From Gemmataceae bacterium (GTDB lineage: Bacteria; Planctomycetota; Planctomycetia; Gemmatales; Gemmataceae): a stretch of 9,851 nt of DNA. The notes below the pieces were generated by a model, which made no database searches, had not been told where the DNA came from, and saw only the letters and a program-made list of their open reading frames with translations. The stretch lies in contig JADLBT010000335.1 of NCBI GenBank assembly GCA_020847555.1, forward strand, positions 1-9,851, given 5' to 3'. Position 1 is the first letter of the stretch; each line of letters begins with the position of its first letter. Both the position numbers and the translations under genes were made by a program. This document shows positions 1 through 6,558 of the stretch, in pieces.

Positions 1-1132
1 CGAGCAACTCCTCGTAGTACGACCGCTGGGCCCACCCGACGAGCAGCTGGTCTGCCTTGCGCGACACGACGAGGTGGACGTCCACCCCGCGCAGCACGGC
101 CGTCTGCAGCGCCTGCAGAAACGCGGTGTCGGGGATGAAGTACGGCGTGGTGATCACGATGCGTTCACGGGCGCCGTGGATGAGGGCGACCATCAGCCGC
201 TGCGTGTTGGCCTGGGGGTAACCGGGGCCGCTCGGCAGCACCTGCGTGGGCGTGGTGCCCGTCAGCGCCGGCGGCGGGAAGATGGCCGCGAGGTCGAACT
301 CCTGCCCTGTCTCGAAATACCAGTCGGCGGCGAACACCACCTGCAGCTGGTTCACCACCGGCCCGGTCACCCGCACCACCAGCTCCTCGTAGGTGATCCC
401 CTCCTTGAACTGCGCGTTCACCAGGTTTTGCGACCCGACGTAGCCGACGCGCGCGTCCACGACCGCGATCTTGCGATGGTTGCGCAGGTCGAACCGATTC
501 GTGCCGAGCCGCAGGAGGCTCGTCGGCAGCATTCCGTGGACCTCCACCCCCGCCGCGCGCAGCCGCGGTGCGAGCCGGCGCAGCCCGCGCCGCGACCCCA
601 GCGAATCCATCAGCACCCGGCACTGCACCCCACGCTTGACCGCGCGCTCCAGGGCATCTGCCACCCGGATCCCGGTGTCGTCGGCGGCGAAGATGTAATA
701 CAGCAGGTGGACGTGGTCCCGGGCCGCATCGATGTCGGCGACCAGTCGGCCGATCGTCCCGTCGTAGTCGGCCAGCAGCTCGACCGAGTTGTTGCCGATG
801 ATGCCGAAGTCCCCGAGGTTCTGGGCGAGGGTGACGGCCTGGTCGAACTCCGGCTTGACCTCGGGGCGCTTCAGGTTGACCTCCCGGAGGACCTGCGGGC
901 CGACCGTCCGGATCAGCTCCGATACCGTCTCCTGCATCTCGACGCGCCGTCTCGGCAGGGATGGCCGGCCGAACAGGGCGTACAGGAACAGCCCGCCGTA
1001 CGGAAAGAGGAAGATGCACAGGAGCCAGGTCCGGGCCGCCGCGGGGGAGCGCCGCTGCGGCACGTAGATCAGCATCACCAGCCGGATCAGCCACTCGCCG
1101 ACCCACACCGCCAGGGTCCAGTCGATCGTCAT
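1..1132 (-). CDS. cls: Cardiolipin synthase, N-terminal about 377 residues (cut by window edge)
   Basis: A membrane phospholipase D-superfamily enzyme, expected to make cardiolipin from phosphatidylglycerol. Seen: residues 5-25 and about 36-54 form two hydrophobic segments, the PLDc_N arrangement (FLFPYGGLFLYALFGRP). The first HKD motif, HRKIAVVD, has H219, K221 and D226, followed by GYVGSQN. The last visible part has TTPYFIPD and then SYYEELL, both typical of bacterial Cls. E. coli ClsA (about 486 residues) has its first HKD near residue 224, so spacing fits. The second HKD lies beyond base 1 and cannot be checked. The ATG at 1132 was chosen because GGGAGG (1137-1142) lies just upstream and the membrane segment begins at once. 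It lies 129 bases downstream of hpnE on the same strand, so it could be the last gene of the hpn unit or have its own promoter. A broader PLD-family transferase is the main alternative. Confidence 0.9.
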   Translation of the reverse strand, partial: MTIDWTLAVWVGEWLIRLVMLIYVPQRRSPAAARTWLLCIFLFPYGGLFLYALFGRPSLPRRRVEMQETVSELIRTVGPQVLREVNLKRPEVKPEFDQAVTLAQNLGDFGIIGNNSVELLADYDGTIGRLVADIDAARDHVHLLYYIFAADDTGIRVADALERAVKRGVQCRVLMDSLGSRRGLRRLAPRLRAAGVEVHGMLPTSLLRLGTNRFDLRNHRKIAVVDARVGYVGSQNLVNAQFKEGITYEELVVRVTGPVVNQLQVVFAADWYFETGQEFDLAAIFPPPALTGTTPTQVLPSGPGYPQANTQRLMVALIHGARERIVITTPYFIPDTAFLQALQTAVLRGVDVHLVVSRKADQLLVGWAQRSYYEELL

Positions 1133-1185
1133 CGTGCCTCCCGTGGGCGGTCCGCGGTCCGTCCCACCGCTGCTCGGCCCGCAGC

Positions 1186-1227
1186 TTCCAGGCGCTGGAA
1201 ACCTGGCCCACGGGGCGCCACCCGTGG
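1186..1227. repeat. Two small palindromes between hpnE and cls
   Basis: The 129-base gap holds TTCCAG-gcg-CTGGAA (1186-1200) and CCACGG-8 bases-CCGTGG (1208-1227). Both could fold as short hairpins downstream of the hpnE stop. No T-run follows on the minus strand, so neither is a convincing intrinsic terminator. They may simply be local GC-rich symmetry. Confidence 0.3.
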
Positions 1228-1261
1228 ACCCTGGTTGGTGACAGGTGGACGAACCACCCCC

Positions 1262-2608
1262 TCACAGATCCGGCTGGACGAGCGTTTCCGCTCGCCCCAC
1301 CCGTTTCAGCAGCGCTTCCGCCGCCAGGTAACCGCTGCGGACGGCCCCCTCCATCGTTGCCGGCCACCCGGTTGCGGTCCAGTCGCCGGCCACGAACAGG
1401 TTCGCCAGCGGCGATGCCTGTACCGGCCGCCAGCGATCTACTCCGGGCACGACACTGAACGTCGCCGCATGTTCCGTCACCACCCGCGCCCGCCGGACCT
1501 GGGCCGCCCGCGCCGCCGGGAACAACTCGGCCAACTCGCCCACGATGCGGCGCCGGACCTCCTCGTGTCCGAGGCCACGGAACTGCCGGGCCGCGCTGAC
1601 CACCACCTGTACATAATGGTCCCCGGGCGCCGTCTCACCCCGGTTGAACACCCACTGCCCGACACAGTCGATCAGCACGGCGTGCGGCAGGCGCAGCACC
1701 GGCCGGTCGTACCAGACGTGGACGCTCGTTATGGGCGACGTCTCCAGCCGGCGCAGGTCGCCGAAGTACTCCTCACGCGCAACCAGTTCCTGCGGGAGCA
1801 GGCCGAGCAGACGCTCGGGCGGAACCGCCGCGACGTACCAGCCGGCACGGAGCGTCTCGCCGCTGCGCAGGGTCGTGCCCTCGACCCGTCCTGCCGTCAC
1901 GCGCAGCTCCCGCGCGCCGGTCTGAAAACGCACCGTGACGCCCTCGCCCCGCAACCGCGTTTGGAGTTCGGTCCCGTAGAGTTGCCCGAGCGAGACGGCC
2001 GGCACCTCCACCGCGAACCCGCGCGGGTGGCCGAGGAACGCCTCGACGAACACCTTGCGGGCGTAGCGCAGGCCGATCCGGTCGGGCGTCTCGTTCAGCG
2101 CGCTCGTCAGCACCAGGCCCCAGAAGCGATCGATGGTGCGCGGCGTCTGCCGGTGGCGCCGCAGCCAATCGAGGAAGGGCGGGTCGGCGCCCGCCGGCTC
2201 GCCCTTCAGGCAGAACAGGCCCCAGGCGACGCGCAGCTTCTCGCCCGGCGTGAGGTAGTGGGCGGCGGCGAAGCTGCGGAGCAGATGGAACGGCGCCGGC
2301 CAGCGGTCGGCGGCAAGGCGGCTCAGGCGGCGGTCCGGGGTGAGGAAGTAAAGGCACGGCTGCGGACGCAGGTGGTGGGCGATGCCGAGGACGCGGCAGA
2401 AGTGGGCCAGATTGGTGCAGCAGCCCATGCTCACGTGCTGGCAGGCGTCCACGAGTTGCCCGCTGCCGGCGTCCTGAAACGACCCGGCCCGGCCGCCCAG
2501 CCGGTCGCGCGCTTCCAGCACGGTGACGCGAAACCCGCGCGGCGCCAGCGCGGCCGCCGCCGCCAGTCCCGCCAGTCCGCCGCCGATGATCAGGACATGA
2601 TCATCCAC
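1262..2608 (-). CDS. hpnE: Hydroxysqualene dehydroxylase HpnE (FAD-dependent)
   Basis: Third enzyme of the bacterial squalene route: it reductively removes the hydroxyl of hydroxysqualene to give squalene. It belongs to the phytoene desaturase-like amine oxidase superfamily. Seen: an N-terminal dinucleotide-binding motif GGGLAG at residues 9-14, then VLEARDRLGGRAGSF. At the C-terminus is the FAD-contacting stretch VAGDWTATGWPATMEGAVRS (about 406-425), a strong HpnE signature. Length is 448 residues, normal for the family. I chose the GTG at 2608 because GAGGG lies 6 bases upstream (2615-2619) and the beta strand DDHVLIIGGG begins directly. The longer frame to 2647 would put its first codons inside a palindromic repeat. 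It follows hpnD by 96 bases. A carotenoid desaturase is the alternative, made unlikely by the adjacent hpnC and hpnD. Confidence 0.93.
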   Translation of the reverse strand: MDDHVLIIGGGLAGLAAAAALAPRGFRVTVLEARDRLGGRAGSFQDAGSGQLVDACQHVSMGCCTNLAHFCRVLGIAHHLRPQPCLYFLTPDRRLSRLAADRWPAPFHLLRSFAAAHYLTPGEKLRVAWGLFCLKGEPAGADPPFLDWLRRHRQTPRTIDRFWGLVLTSALNETPDRIGLRYARKVFVEAFLGHPRGFAVEVPAVSLGQLYGTELQTRLRGEGVTVRFQTGARELRVTAGRVEGTTLRSGETLRAGWYVAAVPPERLLGLLPQELVAREEYFGDLRRLETSPITSVHVWYDRPVLRLPHAVLIDCVGQWVFNRGETAPGDHYVQVVVSAARQFRGLGHEEVRRRIVGELAELFPAARAAQVRRARVVTEHAATFSVVPGVDRWRPVQASPLANLFVAGDWTATGWPATMEGAVRSGYLAAEALLKRVGRAETLVQPDL

Positions 2609-2626
2609 GATCCGCCCTCTGGCGCT

Positions 2627-2690
2627 GCGTTTCGCGCAAAGGCGCAAAGGAGGTTTTCCTTTGCGCTCTTTGCGCCTTTGCGCGAAACGC
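2627..2690. repeat. Dispersed-type palindrome (GCGCAAAGG family) between hpnD and hpnE
   Basis: Perfect inverted repeat with 23-base arms (2627-2649 and 2668-2690) built from GCGCAAAG units. A second, competing hairpin exists inside it: GCGCAAAGGA (2642-2651) pairs with TCCTTTGCGC (2657-2666) around a 5-base loop. It is more AT-rich than the flanking genes. Translated through, it reads like FRAKAQRAQRK, a peptide I recall from many spurious protein predictions, which suggests a dispersed repeat. Copy number cannot be tested here. It starts 14 bases after the hpnD stop and ends 18 bases before the hpnE start. Confidence 0.85.
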
Positions 2691-2704
2691 CGATCCGCAA
2701 TCAG

Positions 2705-3571
2705 TCACGCCCACCCCCACCGCACGGGCAGCGCCTGCAGCGCCAGGTAGAGCTTGTGCCACCGGCTGACGCGCACCTTGCTGCTGAACACGTCGTAGTC
2801 GCGCCGCTCGATCAGGTCGAGCAGGCGCCGGTACGTCCGGGCCATCACCAGGAACACCGCCCGCCCGGCCGGGCGCAGCAGTGGTATCAGCGGCCAGGCC
2901 GCCTCGTAGTGGCCGCGCGCACGCTCGATCTCGAAGCGCATCAGCGCACGGAAGCGGTCGTCGCGCTCGCCGCGCGCCAGCCGCGCCGGGTCGTATCCGA
3001 ACCGCTCCAGATCCTCTCGCGGCAGGTAGACGCGCCCGCGGGCAGCATCCTCGCCCAGGTCGCGGAGGATGTTCGTCAGCTGGAAGGCGAGCCCCGCCTC
3101 CTCGGCGAAGTGCAGCGCCCGCGGGTCGCGGAAGCCCCAGATGTGAACGCACGACAGTCCCACCACCGACGCCACCCGGTAACAGTACCAGCGGAGGTCC
3201 GCAAAGGTGTCGAAGGCGACAGGGTCGAGGTCCATCGCGACGCCGTCGAGGGCGTCCTCCAGGTACATCCGGGGGATCGAGTAGGTCACGACGGCGTGGG
3301 CCAGCGCGGCGTGGCTGGGGTGCGCGCCGCGCCCGCCCAGCGCCTCGTCGAGCCCGCGCCGCCAGTCGGCGAGCAGGGTACGTTTCACCGCAACGTCGCC
3401 GGGTTCATCGCTCAGGTCGTCGGCGATGCGAAGGAAAGCGTACAGCGCGCAGGTGGCCAGGCGCTGGCCGCGTGGCAGGACACGGAAGGCGTGGTAGAAA
3501 TTGCCCGCCTCGCGCCGTGCGAGCCGGTCGCAGTAGGCGTATGAACTCGCCAGCGCCGAGGTCATCATCAT
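2705..3571 (-). CDS. hpnD: Presqualene diphosphate synthase HpnD
   Basis: Condenses two farnesyl diphosphates to presqualene diphosphate, the first committed step to squalene; it belongs to the trans-isoprenyl diphosphate synthase (squalene/phytoene synthase) family. Seen: the first Asp-rich motif DDLSDE at residues 51-56, the substrate-pocket stretch YCYRVASVVG (129-138), and the second Mg-binding motif in QLTNILRDLGED (164-175) followed by GRVYLP. Length of 288 residues is typical. Three ATG codons stand in a row (3571, 3568, 3565). The first is preferred because GGAGG (3581-3585) lies 9 bases upstream. It follows hpnC by 66 bases on the same strand and precedes hpnE. A phytoene synthase is the alternative, but the HpnC partner and HpnE argue for presqualene diphosphate synthase. 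Confidence 0.92.
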   Translation of the reverse strand: MMMTSALASSYAYCDRLARREAGNFYHAFRVLPRGQRLATCALYAFLRIADDLSDEPGDVAVKRTLLADWRRGLDEALGGRGAHPSHAALAHAVVTYSIPRMYLEDALDGVAMDLDPVAFDTFADLRWYCYRVASVVGLSCVHIWGFRDPRALHFAEEAGLAFQLTNILRDLGEDAARGRVYLPREDLERFGYDPARLARGERDDRFRALMRFEIERARGHYEAAWPLIPLLRPAGRAVFLVMARTYRRLLDLIERRDYDVFSSKVRVSRWHKLYLALQALPVRWGWA

Positions 3572-3600
3572 GCGTCCGTGCCTCCGTCGTTGGCCGCCTT

Positions 3601-3643
3601 CCCGGCGCTTGCGCTCCGGGCTGGTAAGGCGTCCGCCTTACCA
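3601..3643. repeat. Double palindrome overlapping the hpnC stop codon
   Basis: TGGTAAGGCG (3622-3631) and CGCCTTACCA (3634-3643) form a perfect 10-base inverted repeat with a 2-base centre. The hpnC stop TAA lies inside it (3638-3640). Next to it, CCCGG (3601-3605) and CCGGG (3616-3620) flank an imperfect GCGCTTGCGC-like core. The two symmetric elements side by side look like a REP-type unit. They separate hpnC from hpnD and could fold in the transcript just after translation of hpnC ends. Confidence 0.7.
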
Positions 3644-4558
3644 CAGCGCCGCCCGAACGCGCCGCCAGAGGGCACCCGCCAGCAGCGTACCCTTCTCCCA
3701 CTTCCCGAGCACCGGCCGGGCTGCCCAGACATTGTACCCTGCTTTCTCGATCTTCCGCAGGATCGCGAGTCCGCCGCGGATGAACAGCTCAACGTCCGCC
3801 CGCACGTCGGCCGGCACCCGATCCACCAGCGGCCACCCGCGATAGAAGAACCCGCGTGCGCTCTCAACCTCGTGGCGCAGCAGAGCCGCGAACGCTGGCG
3901 TGTACCGCCGCGCCGCCAGGTCCGCATCAGCGTAGCCGAACCGCCGTCGGTCATCCTCCGGCAGATAGACGCGGCCGATGTCGAGGTCGCGGCCGACATC
4001 CTGCCAGAAGTTCGCCAGTTGCAGTCCGGTGCAGACGTGATCCGCCAGGGCCGCGTTCGCCGAGGTGTGCGCCCGGCACAGGTACAGCACCAGGTGCCCG
4101 ACCGGGTTCGCGGAGTACCGGCAATAGCGCAGCAGCTGCTCGAACGTCCGGTAGCGCTTGATCAGCTGGTCCTGCTCGAAGGCATAGAGGAGTTCGAGGA
4201 ACGGGGCCGGGGGGATGTCGTGGTCACGGATCGTCTGGCGGAGAGCGACGAGGACCGGGTGGTGCGGCTGGCCGTGGTAGCACGCCAGGAGTTCCTCGCG
4301 CCACCAGCGCAGCAGGCCCAGAGCCCGCGTTCCGCCGCCGGACTCGTCTGCCAGATCGTCGGCCCACCGGCAGTAGGCGTAGACGGCGTGGAACGGCTGC
4401 AGCAGACGCCGGGGCAGCAGGAACGACGCGACGGAGAAGTTCTCGTAGTGGGTGCGGGCCAGTCGGCCGCAGTACGCCTGCGCCCGGGCCAGGCTGCACG
4501 GGCCGTACGAGCGGTGCGGGCCGAGGCGGGCCAGTTCGTTCACAAACCCGTTGCGCAT
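3638..4558 (-). CDS. hpnC: Hydroxysqualene synthase HpnC
   Basis: Converts presqualene diphosphate to hydroxysqualene, between HpnD and HpnE; a squalene/phytoene synthase-family protein. Seen: ENFSVASFLLPRR (39-51), the first Asp-rich motif in RWADDLADE (64-72), NPVGHLVLY (151-159), and the second motif LANFWQDVGRDLDIGRVYLP (181-200). ENFSVAS and LANFWQDV are good HpnC discriminators from HpnD. Length 306 is normal. I chose the ATG at 4558 because the protein then starts with a short helix before the conserved core. An upstream in-frame GTG at 4621 would add 21 low-complexity residues and cross a promoter-like TACAAT. No Shine-Dalgarno sequence is visible before 4558. First gene of the minus-strand hpn block, divergent from the tRNA; its stop codon lies inside a palindrome shared with the gap to hpnD. 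Confidence 0.93.
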   Translation of the reverse strand: MRNGFVNELARLGPHRSYGPCSLARAQAYCGRLARTHYENFSVASFLLPRRLLQPFHAVYAYCRWADDLADESGGGTRALGLLRWWREELLACYHGQPHHPVLVALRQTIRDHDIPPAPFLELLYAFEQDQLIKRYRTFEQLLRYCRYSANPVGHLVLYLCRAHTSANAALADHVCTGLQLANFWQDVGRDLDIGRVYLPEDDRRRFGYADADLAARRYTPAFAALLRHEVESARGFFYRGWPLVDRVPADVRADVELFIRGGLAILRKIEKAGYNVWAARPVLGKWEKGTLLAGALWRRVRAALW

Positions 4559-4565
4559 GGCGGTG

Positions 4566-4571
4566 ATTGTA
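4566..4571 (-). promoter_or_regulatory. Candidate -10 (TACAAT) for the hpnC unit
   Basis: On the minus strand TACAAT ends 7 bases before the hpnC ATG, so transcription would start at or next to the A of the start codon. Together with the missing Shine-Dalgarno this suggests a leaderless mRNA. The -35 region 17 bases upstream (TTCCTG) is a poor match. This is an inference from position and one hexamer. Confidence 0.4.
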
Positions 4572-4630
4572 GCGAAACCTGGCGCCGGCAGGAACCGCGC
4601 CCTCCGCCCAAGGATGTCCACCGTCTTTCG

Positions 4631-4670
4631 CCCCTCTCCCCTCGTGGGAGAGGGGAGAGGGGGTGAGGGG
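4631..4670. repeat. C/G-tract palindrome (CCCCTCTCCC family) between hpnC and tRNA-Gly
   Basis: CCCCTCTCCC (4631-4640) and GGGAGAGGGG (4646-4655) form a perfect 10-base inverted repeat around CTCGT. A further purine tract GAGGGGGTGAGGGG follows to 4670. Reading through gives peptides like PSPLVGEGRGG, which I recall as a common spurious translation of a dispersed repeat found in many bacteria. It sits in the divergent region, 72 bases upstream of the hpnC start and 42 bases before the tRNA promoter. Confidence 0.75.
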
Positions 4671-4712
4671 GAAGCATACCTCCAACGGCGGGTCGTGGCG
4701 GATCTTTTTCTC

Positions 4713-4740
4713 TTGCCTTGCCGTGCGCCCCTCTTATAAT
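4713..4740 (+). promoter_or_regulatory. Promoter for tRNA-Gly (and probably tig)
   Basis: A perfect -10 hexamer TATAAT (4735-4740) lies 16 bases after TTGCCT (4713-4718), a 4-of-6 match to the -35 consensus. The predicted start, around 4747, gives a tRNA leader of about 40 bases. That leader holds a small hairpin, GAGGG-tact-CCCTC (4750-4763). This is the best sigma-70-like promoter in the window. No separate promoter fits between the tRNA and tig. Confidence 0.7.
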
Positions 4741-4786
4741 GCTGATGGTGAGGGTACTCCCTCTACCAGGCAGCCCAATTTGAACC

Positions 4787-4859
4787 GCGGGTGTAGCTCA
4801 GGGGCTAGAGCGTCACGGTGCCAACGTGAATGTCGTGGGTTCGAATCCCATCACCCGCT
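4787..4859 (+). tRNA. glyT(GCC): tRNA-Gly (anticodon GCC)
   Basis: A complete cloverleaf. The acceptor stem GCGGGTG (4787-4793) pairs with CACCCGC (4852-4858). The D stem is GCTC/GAGC (4796-4799, 4808-4811). The anticodon stem TCACG/CGTGA encloses loop GTGCCAA (4818-4824), with anticodon GCC at 4820-4822. The T stem GTGGG/CCCAT (one G-T pair) encloses TTCGAAT. The discriminator base is T at 4859, as usual for bacterial tRNA-Gly. No CCA is encoded, so it must be added after transcription. It reads the GGC and GGT codons that are common in this GC-rich window. Confidence 0.97.
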
Positions 4860-4867
4860 CTTTCTCG

Positions 4868-4928
4868 GCCGAGGAGGCCAACGGAACGTGGACCTGTTCA
4901 GGTCCCGACGTCCCTTGGCCTCCTCGGC
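4868..4928 (+). promoter_or_regulatory. Long hairpin between tRNA-Gly and tig
   Basis: GCCGAGGAGGCCAA (4868-4881) pairs perfectly with TTGGCCTCCTCGGC (4915-4928). Inside the loop an ACGT/ACGT pair and GGACCT-gttc-AGGTCC (4890-4905) extend the fold into a long rod. TTTCTTGACTTT follows, so it resembles a terminator. Only 25 bases remain before the tig ATG, too few for a separate promoter, so a full terminator would silence tig. An attenuator or an RNase processing site that separates tRNA from mRNA is more consistent. Confidence 0.65.
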
Positions 4929-4953
4929 TTTCTTGACTTTGGGGGCACCTCCG

Positions 4954-6558
4954 ATGACCGACCCGAACCAGCCGACCGGCACCGAACCCGAAGTCCTCAA
5001 CACTCCCGGCGCGCAGCCCGAAGGCGCAGCCGGGACTGCCGTCGCCCCTCCCGCCGAGGCCGAAGCGGAAGCGACCGCCCCGAAGGAGGGAGAGGAGAAG
5101 GATAGTAAACTCCACCAGTGCGTCGAGATACGCGACATCGGACCGTGCAAGAAGCACATCAAGGTCACCGTCGAGCGCAAGGACATCGACGAGCGGCTGA
5201 ACGAGAAGTTCGGCGAGTTGATCAAGGGCGCCAACGTCCCCGGGTTCCGCCCCGGCAAGGCGCCGCGCAGCCTCGTCACCCGCCGCTACCACAAGGACGT
5301 CGAGGACCAGGTCAAGGGCGAGGTGCTGCTCGCCAGCCTGGAGCAGCTCGCCGACGACCACGACATCGCTCCGCTCTCGACCCCCAGCCTCGACCCGGAG
5401 AAGATTGTCATCCCCGCAGAGGGGCCGTTCGTCTACGAGTTCGAGGTCGAGGTCCGGCCGCAGTTCGACCTGCCGGCGTACAAGGGCCTGAAGCTGAAAC
5501 GGCCGGTGCGCACCTTCACCGACCAGGACGTGGACCAGGAGCAGACGCGCCTGCTGTCGCGCTTCGGCCAGCTCGTCCCGAAGGACGAGGGGAACGCCCA
5601 GGTCGGCGACTTCATCATCGCGGACATGACGACTCGCCATCAGGACCAGGTCATCGGCACCGCCAAGGAGGTGACGATCAAGGTCGAGGACCGGGTCGCG
5701 TTCAAGGATGGGGTGGCGGAGCAGTTCGGCACCCAGGTGTGCGGCGCCAGTGCCGGCGACACGCGCGTTGTGGACATCGTCATGTCCGATGCGGCCGCTA
5801 ACCCGCAACTCGCCGGCCAGACCGTGCAGGCGACGCTGGAAGTCAAGGACGTCAAGAAGCTGCGCCTGCCGGAGCTGACGCACGAGTTCCTGCACAACTT
5901 CGGCGCCCACTCGGTCGAGCAATTCCGCGAGCGCATCCGCGCCCTGCTGGAGAAGCGCCTTGAGTACGAACAGCGGCAGTCGGCCCGCGACCAGGTGCTG
6001 GAGAAGATCGCGGCCGCGTCCGACTGGGAGCTGCCGCGCGACCTGCTCATGCGCCAGGCCCGCAAGGCGCTGGCCCGCAAGGTCATGGAGATGCAGGAGG
6101 CCGGCATGTCCGAGGACGAGATCCGGGGCCGCCGCCGCCTCCTGGAGCAGGACGTCCTGCGCAGCACCACGCTGGCCCTGAAGGAGCACTTCGTCCTGCA
6201 AAAGATCGCCGAGGAGGAGAAGATCGACATCGGCGAGGACGACATCAACGCCGAGATCGAGCGCATCGCGGAAATGCAGGACGAGTCGCCGCGCCGCGTC
6301 CGGGCCAGGCTGGAGAAGGAGGATCTGCTGGAGACGCTGGCGGCCCAGCTGGTCGAGCGCATGGCCCTCGACCTGGTGCTGCAGCACGCCGAGTACGAGG
6401 ACGTGGCGGCCGGCCAGGCTCCCACGCCGGGCGTCTCGGCCGTCGAGGAGCAGGCCGCCGAGGGCGAGTTGAAGGATCCGACGGCCCCGCCGCCGGAGGC
6501 GAGCGCCGAGCAACCGACCGAGTCCCCCGCGGGCGCCGAGGAGAATCAACCTTCGTGA
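4954..6558 (+). CDS. tig: Trigger factor, ribosome-associated chaperone (extended termini)
   Basis: Binds the ribosome next to the exit tunnel and shields nascent chains. Seen: an N-terminal acidic, Ala/Pro/Glu-rich extension (1-52); the ribosome-binding domain (about 53-165) with the signature GFRPGKAP at 97-104; a PPIase-like domain (about 205-300) starting GDFIIADMTT; PELTHEFLHNFG (306-317), which opens the helical chaperone C-domain (to about 485); and a low-complexity tail (486-534). At 534 residues it is about 100 longer than the E. coli protein (432), mostly from the two tails. The FKBP-like domain lacks the usual DFxG and PGFE-type active-site stretches, so isomerase activity is doubtful. 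The ATG at 4954 was chosen because upstream codons belong to the tRNA and hairpin. GGGGG 8 bases upstream is a weak ribosome site. Its stop TGA is part of the repeat that follows, and clpP1 begins 107 bases later. Confidence 0.95.
   Translation: MTDPNQPTGTEPEVLNTPGAQPEGAAGTAVAPPAEAEAEATAPKEGEEKDSKLHQCVEIRDIGPCKKHIKVTVERKDIDERLNEKFGELIKGANVPGFRPGKAPRSLVTRRYHKDVEDQVKGEVLLASLEQLADDHDIAPLSTPSLDPEKIVIPAEGPFVYEFEVEVRPQFDLPAYKGLKLKRPVRTFTDQDVDQEQTRLLSRFGQLVPKDEGNAQVGDFIIADMTTRHQDQVIGTAKEVTIKVEDRVAFKDGVAEQFGTQVCGASAGDTRVVDIVMSDAAANPQLAGQTVQATLEVKDVKKLRLPELTHEFLHNFGAHSVEQFRERIRALLEKRLEYEQRQSARDQVLEKIAAASDWELPRDLLMRQARKALARKVMEMQEAGMSEDEIRGRRRLLEQDVLRSTTLALKEHFVLQKIAEEEKIDIGEDDINAEIERIAEMQDESPRRVRARLEKEDLLETLAAQLVERMALDLVLQHAEYEDVAAGQAPTPGVSAVEEQAAEGELKDPTAPPPEASAEQPTESPAGAEENQPS

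Noticed and set aside
165..1367. A 400-codon minus-strand frame over cls
   Set aside because: It is a shifted frame of the cls gene. The real frame has the HKD motif and membrane segments.
2609..2647. A 13-residue N-terminal extension of HpnE
   Set aside because: It would be encoded inside a palindromic repeat and adds basic residues before the FAD motif; the GTG at 2608 has a ribosome site.
2627..2690. Insertion sequence end
   Set aside because: There is no transposase, no target-site duplication that I can see, and no second end in the window. A small dispersed palindrome fits better.
74..3544. A 1156-codon open frame on the plus strand across cls, hpnE and hpnD
   Set aside because: It is antisense to three recognisable genes and rich in Arg, Pro, Ala and Gln, with no domain. 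Long antisense frames are expected in GC-rich coding DNA.
4663..4953. An N-terminal extension of trigger factor
   Set aside because: It reads through the tRNA gene and a hairpin, so it cannot be coding.
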